40,667 bases of DNA from Acholeplasmatales bacterium (GTDB taxonomy: Bacteria; Bacillota_I; Bacilli_A; Acholeplasmatales; Anaeroplasmataceae): positions 1 to 40,667 of the forward strand of contig JAEEHU010000103.1 of the NCBI GenBank assembly GCA_016280975.1, written 5' to 3'. The notes under the pieces were generated by a model. It had not been told where the DNA came from. It searched no databases and was given only the letters and a program-made list of their open reading frames with translations. Position 1 is the first letter of the stretch. Each line of letters starts with the position of its first letter. Below are positions 1-10,110 of this stretch, piece by piece. Made by a program: the position numbers and the translations under genes.

Positions 1-1407
1 GAAGCAGGTGGTATCACTCAACATATCGGTGCTTATCAAGTAAATCATAATGGTTTCATTATTACATTTATTGATACTCCAGGACATGCTGCATTTACCC
101 AAATGAGAGCACGTGGAGCACAAATTACTGATATCGTTGTATTAGTTGTTGCTGCTGATGATGGTGTAATGCCTCAAACAGAGGAAGCTATTACACATGC
201 ACAAGCTGCAGGATGCCCAATTATCGTTGCTGTAAATAAGATGGATAAGCCAACTGCGAATCCAGATAGAGTAAAGCAAGAGCTTGCAAACTATAACCTA
301 CTTAGTGAGGACTGGGGTGGAGATACAATCTTCGTACCTATTTCAGCATTAAAGGGTCAAGGTGTTGAGCAATTACTTGAAATGATTCAGCTAGTTGCTG
401 AAATGAAGGAATTAAAGGCAAATCCAGATAGACTTGCAGTAGGTACTGTAATTGAAGCTCAACTTGATAAGGGTAGAGGTCCAGTTGCTACATTCCTAGT
501 TCAAAATGGTACACTTAAGGTTGGTGACAACGTAGTTGTTGGTAACACTTGGGGTAAAATCAGAACAATGGAGGATGACCGTCATCAAAGATTCCAAGAC
601 GCAACTCCATCTGTTGCAGTTGCTGTAACTGGTTTAACTGAAGTTCCAATGGCCGGAGATAAATTCATGGTATTATCTGATGAGCGTTTAGCACGTGAAA
701 CTGCAAACGCAAGAGCTCAAAAGGCTAAGCTTGAAGAAGCTAATGCTAGAAAAGCTACATCATTAGAGGATATGTTTAAGAATGCCGATGCCGATAAGGA
801 AAAGGAATTAAATTTAATTATTAAGGGTGATGTTCAAGGCTCAGTTGAAGCTTTAAGAGCATCTCTAGAAAAGATTAATGTAGAAGATTTAAAGGTTAAT
901 ATAATAAGAGCATCTGTTGGTGCAATTACTGATACTGATGTAGTATTAGCAGAAGCATCTAAGGCAATTATTATTGGCTTTAATGTAAGACCTATGGCTC
1001 CAGTTAGAGCTGAGGCACAAACTAAGGGCGTTGAAATTAGATTATATAATATAATCTACAAGGTACTTGAGGATATTGAGGCTGCCTTAAAGGGTATGCT
1101 TGACCCAGTATATGAGGAAGTTGTTACTGGCTCATGTGAGGTTAGAAATACATTTAAGGTATCTACAATTGGTACTATTGCAGGTTGTTATGTAACTGAA
1201 GGTGTAATCGAAAGAAATTCATTAGTAAGAGTATTACGTGATGGTATAGTAGTATTCGAAGGTAAGATGGCTTCTTTAAGAAGATTTAAAGATGACGTTA
1301 AGGAAGTTAAGAATGGCTTCGAATGTGGTATTACTATTGAAAAGTTCAATGATATCAAAGAAGGAGATGTCATTGAAGCATCAGTATTAAAGGAGATACC
1401 TAGATAA
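1..1407 (+). CDS. infB: Translation initiation factor IF-2, 5'-truncated by window edge
   Basis: Frame open from nt 1 ([14 protein letters not shown]...[50 protein letters not shown]). G2/G3/G4 GTPase motifs and IF-2 C-terminal domains; followed by rbfA. Confidence 0.97.
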   Translation, partial: EAGGITQHIGAYQVNHNGFIITFIDTPGHAAFTQMRARGAQITDIVVLVVAADDGVMPQTEEAITHAQAAGCPIIVAVNKMDKPTANPDRVKQELANYNLLSEDWGGDTIFVPISALKGQGVEQLLEMIQLVAEMKELKANPDRLAVGTVIEAQLDKGRGPVATFLVQNGTLKVGDNVVVGNTWGKIRTMEDDRHQRFQDATPSVAVAVTGLTEVPMAGDKFMVLSDERLARETANARAQKAKLEEANARKATSLEDMFKNADADKEKELNLIIKGDVQGSVEALRASLEKINVEDLKVNIIRASVGAITDTDVVLAEASKAIIIGFNVRPMAPVRAEAQTKGVEIRLYNIIYKVLEDIEAALKGMLDPVYEEVVTGSCEVRNTFKVSTIGTIAGCYVTEGVIERNSLVRVLRDGIVVFEGKMASLRRFKDDVKEVKNGFECGITIEKFNDIKEGDVIEASVLKEIPR

Positions 1408-1769
1408 TGAGTATTTCATTAGAAAGATTACAATCAAATGCCCTAAGAGAACTTGCAATTATATTAAGAAATGATACTAAAAATAAGAAATTATCTGATG
1501 TCACTGTAACTGAGGTTAGAATTACACGTGACCTATCATATATGACTATATTTTATGTATTCTATCAAGGTGATGAAAAAACTTATCAGGAGCTTTTAGA
1601 AAATTCTAAGGGCTACCTAAGAAGTGAGCTTGCTAAAAAATTAAAGGCTCGTAAGATGCCAGAATTAATCTTTAAAAGAGACACTTCACTTGATTATGGT
1701 AATCACATTGATGATCTATTAATTGAAATTCACAATAAAGAAAAAGAATTAGAAAAGAATCAAAAGTAG
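1407..1769 (+). CDS. rbfA: 30S ribosome-binding factor A
   Basis: 120 aa, start overlaps the infB stop (TAATG), canonical infB-rbfA order, RbfA-like sequence (ALRELAIILRNDTKNKKLSDVTVTEVRITRDLSYMTIFY). Confidence 0.93.
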   Translation: MSISLERLQSNALRELAIILRNDTKNKKLSDVTVTEVRITRDLSYMTIFYVFYQGDEKTYQELLENSKGYLRSELAKKLKARKMPELIFKRDTSLDYGNHIDDLLIEIHNKEKELEKNQK

Positions 1770-1779
1770 GAGTAATAAT

Positions 1780-2589
1780 ATGGCTGATGATTTAGATGAA
1801 AAGGTAGCATCAAAGTTTGGTCACATGATGCCACAAAAATTTGAAACTAATGAAAATAATAAAATCAAGCATATTATTGGTGTGGTTTCTGGTAAGGGTG
1901 GAGTAGGTAAATCAATGGTTACCTCACTTTTAGCAGTAAATTTAAGAAAAAATGGATATAATGTTGGAATTCTAGATTACGATATTACAGGTCCATCTAT
2001 TCCAAAGTCATTTGGTTTACCAAATGAGGTTAATGGAACTGATACAATGATGTTCCCTCAAGTATCTAAAACTGGAATAGAGGCAATGAGTATTAATCTT
2101 TTATTAGATGATGAAACACAACCAGTATTATGGCGTGGCTCTATGGTTAGAAGTGCTATGGAACAATTCTATAAAGATACATACTGGGGAGAGCTTGATT
2201 ATCTATTAATCGATATGCCACCAGGCACATCTGATATTGCCCTAAATGTTTTCCAATCAGTACCACTTGATGGAATTATTATTGTTTCATCTCCACAGGA
2301 TTTAGTTAAGATGATTGTTGGTAAGGCTGTTAATATGGCAAACCAAATGAAAATTAACATTATTGGTTTAGTTGAAAACATGAGCTATATGGTATGCCCA
2401 TGCTGTGGTGAAAAAATTTATCCATTTGGAGAATCAAAATTAGAAAGTGTTGCTAAATTTTATAATATTAAGCCACTTAAATCATTCCCAATTAATCCAA
2501 AATATGCAGAGCTTGTTGATAAGGGATTAGTTGAAGATGTTGATACATCATTTATGGATGATGTAAGAAAAGAAATAGAAAAACTATAA
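1780..2589 (+). CDS. Mrp/NBP35 (ApbC)-family P-loop ATPase, Fe-S carrier type
   Basis: Deviant Walker A VVSGKGGVGKS, DYDITGPSIPKSFG, LIDMPPGTSD, CxxC (MVCPCCGEKIYPFG). Confidence 0.92.
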   Translation: MADDLDEKVASKFGHMMPQKFETNENNKIKHIIGVVSGKGGVGKSMVTSLLAVNLRKNGYNVGILDYDITGPSIPKSFGLPNEVNGTDTMMFPQVSKTGIEAMSINLLLDDETQPVLWRGSMVRSAMEQFYKDTYWGELDYLLIDMPPGTSDIALNVFQSVPLDGIIIVSSPQDLVKMIVGKAVNMANQMKINIIGLVENMSYMVCPCCGEKIYPFGESKLESVAKFYNIKPLKSFPINPKYAELVDKGLVEDVDTSFMDDVRKEIEKL

Positions 2590-2599
2590 TTATTTAAAT

Positions 2600-2627
2600 G
2601 GAATATACGTTGTTATATTCCTTTTTT
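2600..2627 (+). terminator. Rho-independent terminator after mrp
   Basis: GGAATATA-cgttgt-TATATTCC followed by TTTTTT. Confidence 0.75.
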
Positions 2628-2645
2628 AAAAATTTGGAGGTATCT

Positions 2646-3893
2646 ATGCTATACGATCGAATTTTAGTAAGATTTGGTGATTTAACCCTAAAGGGTAAAA
2701 ATCAAAAGATGTTTTTAAAAAGCCTATATCATTTAGTTGATTTAAAAATGAAGGGCTTAAATGTATTAATTGAATATCAACATGACCGTATTTTTATCCA
2801 TCTAAATGAAGAGGATAAGGATAAGGTTATTGAAAGATTAAATCTAGTATCAGGTATATCAAGCTATTCTCTTGTAGTTAAGTGCTCAACTGATATTAAT
2901 GATATTAAGGAAACATCTTTAAAGCTAATGAAGGATGTAGTTAAAAATGAATTAACTACATTTAAATGTAATACAAAAAGAGCAGATAAGGATTATCCTA
3001 TTGCATCCTTAGATGTTACTAAAAAGGTATCTGGCTATGTACTTTCAAATCATAAGCTTTTAAAGGTTGATGTACATGACCCTGAAGTAGAGCTTAATAT
3101 TGAAATAAGAAAAGATGGTTGTTATTTATATAACCAAAACTTTGAAGCATTAGGAGGCTACCCTGTAGGTGTTGCAGGAAAGGGACTATTGATGCTTTCA
3201 GGTGGAATTGATTCACCTGTTGCGGGAATTCTAGCTATGAAGCAGGGTGTGGAGGTTGAGTGTATTCATTTTGAATCAACACCACTTACATCTATTGAAT
3301 CAGCTCAAAAGGTAGTTGATCTTGCTAAGAAAATGGCTAGATATTCAAAGGATGATAGAATTAATTTACATATGGTTCCATTTAAGGAAATCCATATGGC
3401 AATTTTAGATAATATTCCTGAATCATATACAATTACTATTATGAGAAGAATGATGTATAGAATAGCATCAGGCTTAGCTTTAAAGAAGAATTGTATTTGC
3501 TTAATAAATGGAGAATCAGTTGGTCAGGTTGCAAGCCAAACATTACAATCTATGAGTGTAATAAATAGTGTAACAAATATGCCAGTTATTCGTCCACTTG
3601 CAATATTTGATAAGAAGGATATTATTAAGCTTTCAACAAAGTTTGATTGTTATGATTTATCAATTAAGCCATTTGAGGATTGCTGTACAGTATATATACC
3701 AAAGACTCCTTCAACTGCGCCTAAAATTGATAAGGCAGAAACCTTTGAGAAGGCATTTGATTATGAGAGTATGGTTAGGGAAGCTATAGAAAATACAAGA
3801 AGTATATCTATTGATAAGGATTCAGATTTAGATTTACCACTTTTAGGACTTGAAGTAAGAGACGTTTTAGATGAGATTTTAGCAAAAAAATAA
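2646..3893 (+). CDS. thiI: tRNA 4-thiouridine synthase ThiI
   Basis: MLYDRILVRFGDLTLKGKNQ N-terminus, THUMP region, PP-loop LLMLSGGIDSPVAG. Start set at ATG 2646 behind GGAGG (2636), not at 2598 as in the ORF track. Confidence 0.93.
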   Translation: MLYDRILVRFGDLTLKGKNQKMFLKSLYHLVDLKMKGLNVLIEYQHDRIFIHLNEEDKDKVIERLNLVSGISSYSLVVKCSTDINDIKETSLKLMKDVVKNELTTFKCNTKRADKDYPIASLDVTKKVSGYVLSNHKLLKVDVHDPEVELNIEIRKDGCYLYNQNFEALGGYPVGVAGKGLLMLSGGIDSPVAGILAMKQGVEVECIHFESTPLTSIESAQKVVDLAKKMARYSKDDRINLHMVPFKEIHMAILDNIPESYTITIMRRMMYRIASGLALKKNCICLINGESVGQVASQTLQSMSVINSVTNMPVIRPLAIFDKKDIIKLSTKFDCYDLSIKPFEDCCTVYIPKTPSTAPKIDKAETFEKAFDYESMVREAIENTRSISIDKDSDLDLPLLGLEVRDVLDEILAKK

Positions 3894-3942
3894 TTACATT
3901 TGTAAAAAATGTAATATAATAAAAACTAGGAGTTGGTTATTT

Positions 3943-4728
3943 TTGAAATTATATATAAAGGCACCTTTATACAAAAGGTTTTTAGCTTTTTTAATTGATG
4001 GAGTTATAGTTGTTGGCTTAAGTATCTTGATTGGATTTTTAATTTTATGGGCAATGAAATTTGATTTCCAAAGATACGGCACTTTATCTGATAAAGTATA
4101 TAAAACATATTATGATTTTATGATCACTGGAAATGGTGCATTATTAGATGATACATTCTACAAGGACGCGACTGAATTCTTTAGACTTGGTTTAGTAAGA
4201 CTTGGAATAATATACGCTGTTGCGATAGTATTAACTATTCCGTATCTAGTAGTACTACCTTATTTTTGGAAGGGTAGAACATTAGGAAGATTTGCGATGA
4301 GATTAACTATTATTTCTCATATTCCTAATACTAGCTTGAAATTACACCATATTGTAAGAAGAGAAATACTAGGTTCATATTTACTACTTGGTGTTTTATC
4401 ATATATAATCGCGCTTCCATCATTGTTTATACTTTTATTTATTGGAAGAAGTATTACAGACTTAGTATCATCTACAGACTTAGTTTTAGAAGATCCTGTT
4501 ATAGTTGATGAAAATACACAAGGCTTCTATAATTTCTTTAATAATAGAATGAGAGAAAATAACTATTATCAAGGAAATGATAATGATAAGTATGATGATA
4601 ATAATAATGATGTAATTGACGCGGAAGTTAACGACGTTAAGGATGAAAATAATAATCTTAATGATAATAAGATAGATGATAAAAAGAATGAATCTTTTGA
4701 TGATGATGACGAATATGAAGTATTTTAG
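3943..4728 (+). CDS. RDD-family membrane protein with Asn/Asp-rich C-terminal tail
   Basis: YKRFLAFLIDGVIVVGL at the N-terminus, hydrophobic segments; tail NDNDKYDDNNNDVIDAEVND...DDDDEYEVF. TTG start behind AGGAG. Confidence 0.75.
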   Translation: MKLYIKAPLYKRFLAFLIDGVIVVGLSILIGFLILWAMKFDFQRYGTLSDKVYKTYYDFMITGNGALLDDTFYKDATEFFRLGLVRLGIIYAVAIVLTIPYLVVLPYFWKGRTLGRFAMRLTIISHIPNTSLKLHHIVRREILGSYLLLGVLSYIIALPSLFILLFIGRSITDLVSSTDLVLEDPVIVDENTQGFYNFFNNRMRENNYYQGNDNDKYDDNNNDVIDAEVNDVKDENNNLNDNKIDDKKNESFDDDDEYEVF

Positions 4729-4736
4729 GTGATGGT

Positions 4737-5294
4737 ATGAAATTTATTGCGATTAAAAATGTTGGTGAGAATAAGGAATTAGCACTTGATGTTGTTAAAT
4801 CATTAGTAGGTAATAATATTCAATCTGAGGAAGAAAATGATATATTATTTATCTACCATAGCTATGAAAATGATTATGACATCACTAATCTTTTAAGCGC
4901 ACTTGAAACTGAATTTGGTTCAAGTATATTTGCATATTTATCAAATGATTCATCAAAGGAAAGATTATCTGAGGAAAAGAATATTTATATTACTTTATCT
5001 GAATATTTACCACATGGTATATTTAAGCTTAAAGAAGCACTTCTTAAGGCTGAAAAGATAAATAATAAAAGAATGATTTTAGATTTCATTTTAGATTCAA
5101 CTGGAATTAATGAAGCATTTATAGAGGGATTCATTGAATCTAATTTGAATGTATCATTTGCAGGAAAGAAATTAAACTTTCATAGAAACACAATGAATTA
5201 TAAGCTAGATAAGTTTTATTCAGTGTCTGGATTTGACTTAAGAGTGTTTAAAGATGCTTATATTATCTATAGTTTATTTGAAAAAAATAGGTAA
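4737..5294 (+). CDS. PucR/CdaR-type C-terminal helix-turn-helix regulator
   Basis: C-terminal LNFHRNTMNYKLDKFYSVSGFDLRVFKDAYIIYSLF matches the PucR-type HTH_30 pattern. Confidence 0.72.
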   Translation: MKFIAIKNVGENKELALDVVKSLVGNNIQSEEENDILFIYHSYENDYDITNLLSALETEFGSSIFAYLSNDSSKERLSEEKNIYITLSEYLPHGIFKLKEALLKAEKINNKRMILDFILDSTGINEAFIEGFIESNLNVSFAGKKLNFHRNTMNYKLDKFYSVSGFDLRVFKDAYIIYSLFEKNR

Positions 5295-5296
5295 TT

Positions 5297-5311
5297 TGTG
5301 CAAGTTGCACA
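5297..5311. promoter_or_regulatory. Perfect 15-bp palindrome, candidate operator
   Basis: TGTGCAA-G-TTGCACA, 24 bp upstream of the -10-like TATAAT at 5335-5340, between the HTH gene and the ABC ATPase gene. Confidence 0.45.
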
Positions 5312-5374
5312 TACTATTATATGCAAAAAAAAGGTATAATTAACACGTAAAAAGAAGAAGGAGATTTAATTTAT

Positions 5375-6535
5375 ATGGCAACATTAGATTTAAAAAATAT
5401 TAATAAAATCTACCCTAACGGAGTACAAGCCGTTTTTGATTTTAACCTACACATTGACGAAAAGGAATTCATTATTTTCGTAGGACCATCTGGTTGTGGT
5501 AAATCAACAACTTTACGTATGATAGCAGGTCTTGAAGAGATTTCTTCAGGTGACTTATATATTGATGATGTACGTATGAATGACGTAAGCCCTAAGGATC
5601 GTGGTATCGCAATGGTTTTCCAAAGCTATGCCTTATATCCACATATGTCAGTTTATAACAACATGGCATTCAGCTTACAATTACGTCGTATGCCACGTGA
5701 TCAAATCGCAAAGAGAGTAGATGAAGCAGCTAAGATGCTTGGTCTAGAACCATTCTTACAAAGATTCCCAAGACAATTATCTGGTGGTCAATGTCAAAGA
5801 GTTGCATTAGGACGTGCAATCGTTCAACAAGCAGGAGTATTCCTACTAGACGAACCACTTTCTAACCTAGATGCTAAGCTACGTGTAACAATGCGTGGAG
5901 AATTAACTAAGCTTCATAGAAGATTAGGTTGTACAACTATTTACGTAACACACGACCAAATTGAAGCCATGACAATGGCATCAAGAATCGTAGTTATGCG
6001 TGATGGTCGTATTCAACAAGTTGGTGCACCAAAAGATATTTATGAGAACCCAGCTAACGTATTCGTTGGTGGATTCATCGGTACACCTCCAATGAACTTC
6101 CTACATGGTGAATTAAAGGATAATGGTACATTCGTATCATCTAAGGGTAACTATACAATTAAGATTCCTGAAGGAAAATTAAGAGTACCAAGAGAAAAGG
6201 GTTATGAAAATAGAGAAATCATTTTCGGTATTCGTCCTGAGGATATTTATGATGAGCAAAATGAAATTATGAAGACAGTTTGGGCAAATGCTTGCTTAGA
6301 CATTACTGTTGAAATTTCAGAATTACTAGGTGCTGAAACTAACATTTATACTTCAGTAGATGGTGATCCAATCATTGCTTCAGTTCCATCAAGAGACGAT
6401 TTAGCTCCAGGTCAACCATTAAAGTTATGGTTAGACATGAATCACTGTCATTTATTTGATGCTGATACAGAAATGTTAATCACAGAAGATTCTCAAACAA
6501 AGACAGATGATTTCGATTTAGATGACGATTTATAA
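5375..6535 (+). CDS. Sugar-type ABC transporter ATP-binding protein (UgpC/MsmX/MsmK-like)
   Basis: Walker A GPSGCGKST, Q-loop, LSGGQCQRVALGRA, LLDEPLSNLDAKLR, C-terminal TOBE-like region. Confidence 0.92.
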   Translation: MATLDLKNINKIYPNGVQAVFDFNLHIDEKEFIIFVGPSGCGKSTTLRMIAGLEEISSGDLYIDDVRMNDVSPKDRGIAMVFQSYALYPHMSVYNNMAFSLQLRRMPRDQIAKRVDEAAKMLGLEPFLQRFPRQLSGGQCQRVALGRAIVQQAGVFLLDEPLSNLDAKLRVTMRGELTKLHRRLGCTTIYVTHDQIEAMTMASRIVVMRDGRIQQVGAPKDIYENPANVFVGGFIGTPPMNFLHGELKDNGTFVSSKGNYTIKIPEGKLRVPREKGYENREIIFGIRPEDIYDEQNEIMKTVWANACLDITVEISELLGAETNIYTSVDGDPIIASVPSRDDLAPGQPLKLWLDMNHCHLFDADTEMLITEDSQTKTDDFDLDDDL

Positions 6536-6558
6536 TATTTAAAAAATCTAATAAATTG

Positions 6559-6593
6559 TGGGTCAAATTTTTGAAAATTTGACCCATTTTTTT
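6559..6593 (+). terminator. Rho-independent terminator
   Basis: TGGGTCAAATTTT-tga-AAATTTGACCCA followed by TTTTTTT. Confidence 0.88.
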
Positions 6594-6665
6594 AAAACAT
6601 ACTATAATTTTTATATATTTAATATATAATATTATTACACATTTCGGTTAAAGGCGGGTGATTTT

Positions 6666-9600
6666 ATGCTTAAGCTTAAGGATATAAAGAAGGAATATTA
6701 TGTAGCTGATACGACAGTTCATGCACTAAAGGGTATTAACCTATGCTTTAGAAAAAATGAATTCGTATCAATTCTAGGACCATCTGGTTGTGGTAAAACT
6801 ACATTATTAAATATTATTGGTGGACTTGATAAATATACAAGTGGTGACTTATATATTTCAGGTAAATCAACTAAAGAATTTAAGGATAGAGACTGGGATG
6901 TATATAGAAACCATAGAATTGGTTTCATTTTCCAAAGCTACAATTTAATTCCACATCAAACAATATTAGGAAATGTTGAGCTTGCTTTAACTATTTCAGG
7001 TATATCAAAGGCTGAAAGAACTAAAAGAGCAAAAGAGGCACTTGATAGAGTAGGTTTAAAAGATCAATATCATAAGCATGCTAATCAATTATCTGGTGGT
7101 CAATGCCAAAGAGTTGCGATAGCACGTGCTTTAGTTAATGAACCAGAAATCCTACTTGCTGATGAGCCAACTGGTGCGCTTGATACAGTTACATCAGTTC
7201 AAATAATGGATTTAATTAAAGAAATAGCTAAAGAAAGATTAGTAATCATGGTTACACATAACCCTGATTTAGCTGAAAAGTATTCTACAAGAATTGTAAA
7301 TTTACTTGATGGTACTGTTTTAGATGATTCTAATCCATTTACTGAAGAAGAAGAGCTTTCTGAACTTAATGAATTAAAGGAATTAGAAGATAAAAAAGAA
7401 AAAGAAGAAACTGAATTATTAACTCCTGAAGAGTTAAAAGAAAGAAATAAGCATAAAGAAGAAAAAGCTAAGATGAGTTTCTGGACTGCATTTAAGCTTT
7501 CATTTAAGAATCTTTATTCTAAGCTAAAAAGAACTATATTAGTTATTATTGCAGGTTCTATTGGTATTATTGGTGTATCTGCCGTTTTAGCCGTATCTCA
7601 AGGTGTAAAGGATTATATTGCAAGTATGCAGGATGACCTTTTATCAGCATATCCTATTAAGATTGCAGAAGCTGGCGTTGATTATAGTGCACTTGTAAAT
7701 TCATCTATCGCATCTAATAAGGATAAGCTTGATATTGTATCAGGAAAGGTAAATGTAAACTCATTAATTGATATTCTAGTTAGAAATGAGGACGCATTAA
7801 AGGAGCTTGCCTATACAAATACAGTCACTCAAGAATATGTAAATTATGTTAAAAACATGCCAAAGGAATATTATAACGATATTGTCCTTAATTATGGCTT
7901 AGATATTGTAAGTAGTATTTATACAGATTATAAGGTTTACCAAACTAATCAAAATGGTAAGAGAGTTGCAGATGGTACTGATGTTCCTATTACAAAGAAC
8001 ACAAGAACATTATCACTTCATGCAATAACTGAGTATTATACAGCTCTACTTGAACAAACTCCTTATGCTGAATATTCAGCACTTATTACTAACCTATCAA
8101 CAGTAATGAGTCAATCTGTATCAAATAATGAATATATTTCATCACAATACGATTTATTAACAGGTACACTTCCAAAGAATAAGGAAGATATCCTAATTGT
8201 ACTTGGACCAAATGATACATTAACTGACCTACTATTAGCACAGCTTGGCTATTATACAGAGGATGAATTCTATAATATGATTTATAATGCAGGTCCTGAT
8301 GAAATGAAGGGTGCTTATAAATCAACACTTGATGTAGAGAAATTCTCTTATGAAACATTATTAAATAAGAAATTTACTTGGTATCCAAATGATAAAATTT
8401 ATACTGATGTTAGTATGGATGTTGAATCAGGAGGAAAGACCACTCACCTACAAAGATTTGCGTATAATTACGAGGCTAATACTAAAACTGCCAAGGTAAG
8501 TAATATGGTACTTGATACAATTACTGGTGGTATGGGTATTAACTATGATATTAATTTAGAGTATGTAAATGATGACTGGAGTAGTAAGGGTCTAGATTTA
8601 AATGTTTGTGGTATCGTAAGAGCTAAAGAAGGAATTCAATATGGTGCTTTATCTTCTGGATTCTTATATACTGAGGCTTTAGCTAAATATATCGTTAGCC
8701 AAAATATAAATTCTGAAATCGCAAGAAGTATTAAGGCTAATGGCGATATCATGTCAATGACTATGGAACAAAGTGGTTTAACACTTCCAATTGGTATTTT
8801 CTATAAACTTGGCTATCTATACGATCAAAAGCTAAAGAGCGAGGATTATGAGGAAGGCTCAAAGAATGTACTTGTTGGTAAGGCTCAAACTGGTATTATG
8901 ACAACATTCTTAAGCTACGTTGGCGGCGCTGGCGGTAGTATGGGAATGGGTGGAGGTAGTGGTGATTCTAACGTAAGTGAAGAATTAAAATCATACCTTA
9001 ATATTAAGACTATGGATTTAAATGGTATAGGTGGAACATATTTACCTGAATCTATTGAAATTTATCCAGTTGATTTTAATAACAAATTCCTAGTTACAGA
9101 TTATCTTGATGTATGGAATAATACTAAGGCTAGACCAATGGTTTATACTTATAACGCTGATGGTACTGAAGAAACTGGTACTTATAATGCTAAGGATTTA
9201 AGTAAGGCAGTTGTTAAGAATAGCGAGGGCGAAACAGTAGCTTGTGATATTATCTTGACATATTATCAAAAGGCATCTGGCAAGAACTACATTGTATATA
9301 AATTAAAAGATAGTGATGTTGGATTAATAAGCACTTATTCTTATGATGAAAATACTGATACAGTAACTTTAGCATCAAATATCAGTCTTTTAGGCGACGT
9401 TACAGTTAAGAATAATGGTGGTACTGTCATAGATTGTGATATTGAATATATTTATCATTCACCTGAAGGTAAAAAATATGTCGTATACACAAATAAAGAT
9501 AACAAGCAAAGATATTTAGAAGAATATGAATTTGATGCAAATGATAGCACTGTAATTGTAGTAACTGAGGCTACAGATCAAGATGAAGCGAATTTATTAA

Positions 9601-10100
9601 ATGATCTTGTGTTATTTGCCGAAAAGGAAAAAATAAAATATACAGATCAAATAGCTTTAATTATTCAAATAATTAATACAATGATTGATATTGTTACATA
9701 CGCACTTGTTGCGTTTACAGCATTATCATTAATTGTATCAACAGTTATGGTTGGTATTATTACATATGTTTCAGTTGTTGAAAGAACAAAGGAAATTGGT
9801 GTAATAAGATCACTAGGTGGACGTAAAAAGGATGTTTCTCATTTATTCAACGCAGAAACATTTATGATTGGACTTGCATCAGGAGTATTCGGCGTATTTG
9901 TAACTTGGGTTTTAGCACTCATTGCAAATATCATAGTTAAAAATGTATCTGGTGGAGCAGTAAAGACAATTGCTAACCTTACATGGGTAAACGCAGTTGT
10001 AATGATTTCAATAAGTGTTGTATTAACATTAATTTCAGGTCTAATCCCTGCAAGAAGTGCAGCAAGACAAGACCCAGTAAATGCATTAAGAAGTGAATAG
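6666..10100 (+). CDS. Fused ABC ATPase / FtsX-like permease (MacB-type architecture)
   Basis: 1144 aa. N-terminal ATPase ([35 protein letters not shown]), then a TM, a large extracytoplasmic region, and three C-terminal TMs with FtsX motif (VVERTKEIGVIRSLGGRKKDV...ARSAARQDPVNALRSE). Confidence 0.9.
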   Translation: MLKLKDIKKEYYVADTTVHALKGINLCFRKNEFVSILGPSGCGKTTLLNIIGGLDKYTSGDLYISGKSTKEFKDRDWDVYRNHRIGFIFQSYNLIPHQTILGNVELALTISGISKAERTKRAKEALDRVGLKDQYHKHANQLSGGQCQRVAIARALVNEPEILLADEPTGALDTVTSVQIMDLIKEIAKERLVIMVTHNPDLAEKYSTRIVNLLDGTVLDDSNPFTEEEELSELNELKELEDKKEKEETELLTPEELKERNKHKEEKAKMSFWTAFKLSFKNLYSKLKRTILVIIAGSIGIIGVSAVLAVSQGVKDYIASMQDDLLSAYPIKIAEAGVDYSALVNSSIASNKDKLDIVSGKVNVNSLIDILVRNEDALKELAYTNTVTQEYVNYVKNMPKEYYNDIVLNYGLDIVSSIYTDYKVYQTNQNGKRVADGTDVPITKNTRTLSLHAITEYYTALLEQTPYAEYSALITNLSTVMSQSVSNNEYISSQYDLLTGTLPKNKEDILIVLGPNDTLTDLLLAQLGYYTEDEFYNMIYNAGPDEMKGAYKSTLDVEKFSYETLLNKKFTWYPNDKIYTDVSMDVESGGKTTHLQRFAYNYEANTKTAKVSNMVLDTITGGMGINYDINLEYVNDDWSSKGLDLNVCGIVRAKEGIQYGALSSGFLYTEALAKYIVSQNINSEIARSIKANGDIMSMTMEQSGLTLPIGIFYKLGYLYDQKLKSEDYEEGSKNVLVGKAQTGIMTTFLSYVGGAGGSMGMGGGSGDSNVSEELKSYLNIKTMDLNGIGGTYLPESIEIYPVDFNNKFLVTDYLDVWNNTKARPMVYTYNADGTEETGTYNAKDLSKAVVKNSEGETVACDIILTYYQKASGKNYIVYKLKDSDVGLISTYSYDENTDTVTLASNISLLGDVTVKNNGGTVIDCDIEYIYHSPEGKKYVVYTNKDNKQRYLEEYEFDANDSTVIVVTEATDQDEANLLNDLVLFAEKEKIKYTDQIALIIQIINTMIDIVTYALVAFTALSLIVSTVMVGIITYVSVVERTKEIGVIRSLGGRKKDVSHLFNAETFMIGLASGVFGVFVTWVLALIANIIVKNVSGGAVKTIANLTWVNAVVMISISVVLTLISGLIPARSAARQDPVNALRSE

Positions 10101-10110
10101 AGGTAGTAAA

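Noticed and set aside
1188-2381. Minus-strand ORFs 1188-1373 and 2199-2381
   Set aside because: Short, fully antisense to infB and mrp, no SD or domain signal; shadow ORFs.
2598-2645. Upstream ATG for thiI (MEYTLLYSFFKNLEVS)
   Set aside because: This segment is a terminator hairpin plus the Shine-Dalgarno; the conserved N-terminus begins at 2646.
3598-3789. + strand 63-aa ORF inside thiI
   Set aside because: Out-of-frame overlap with a conserved gene, no SD.
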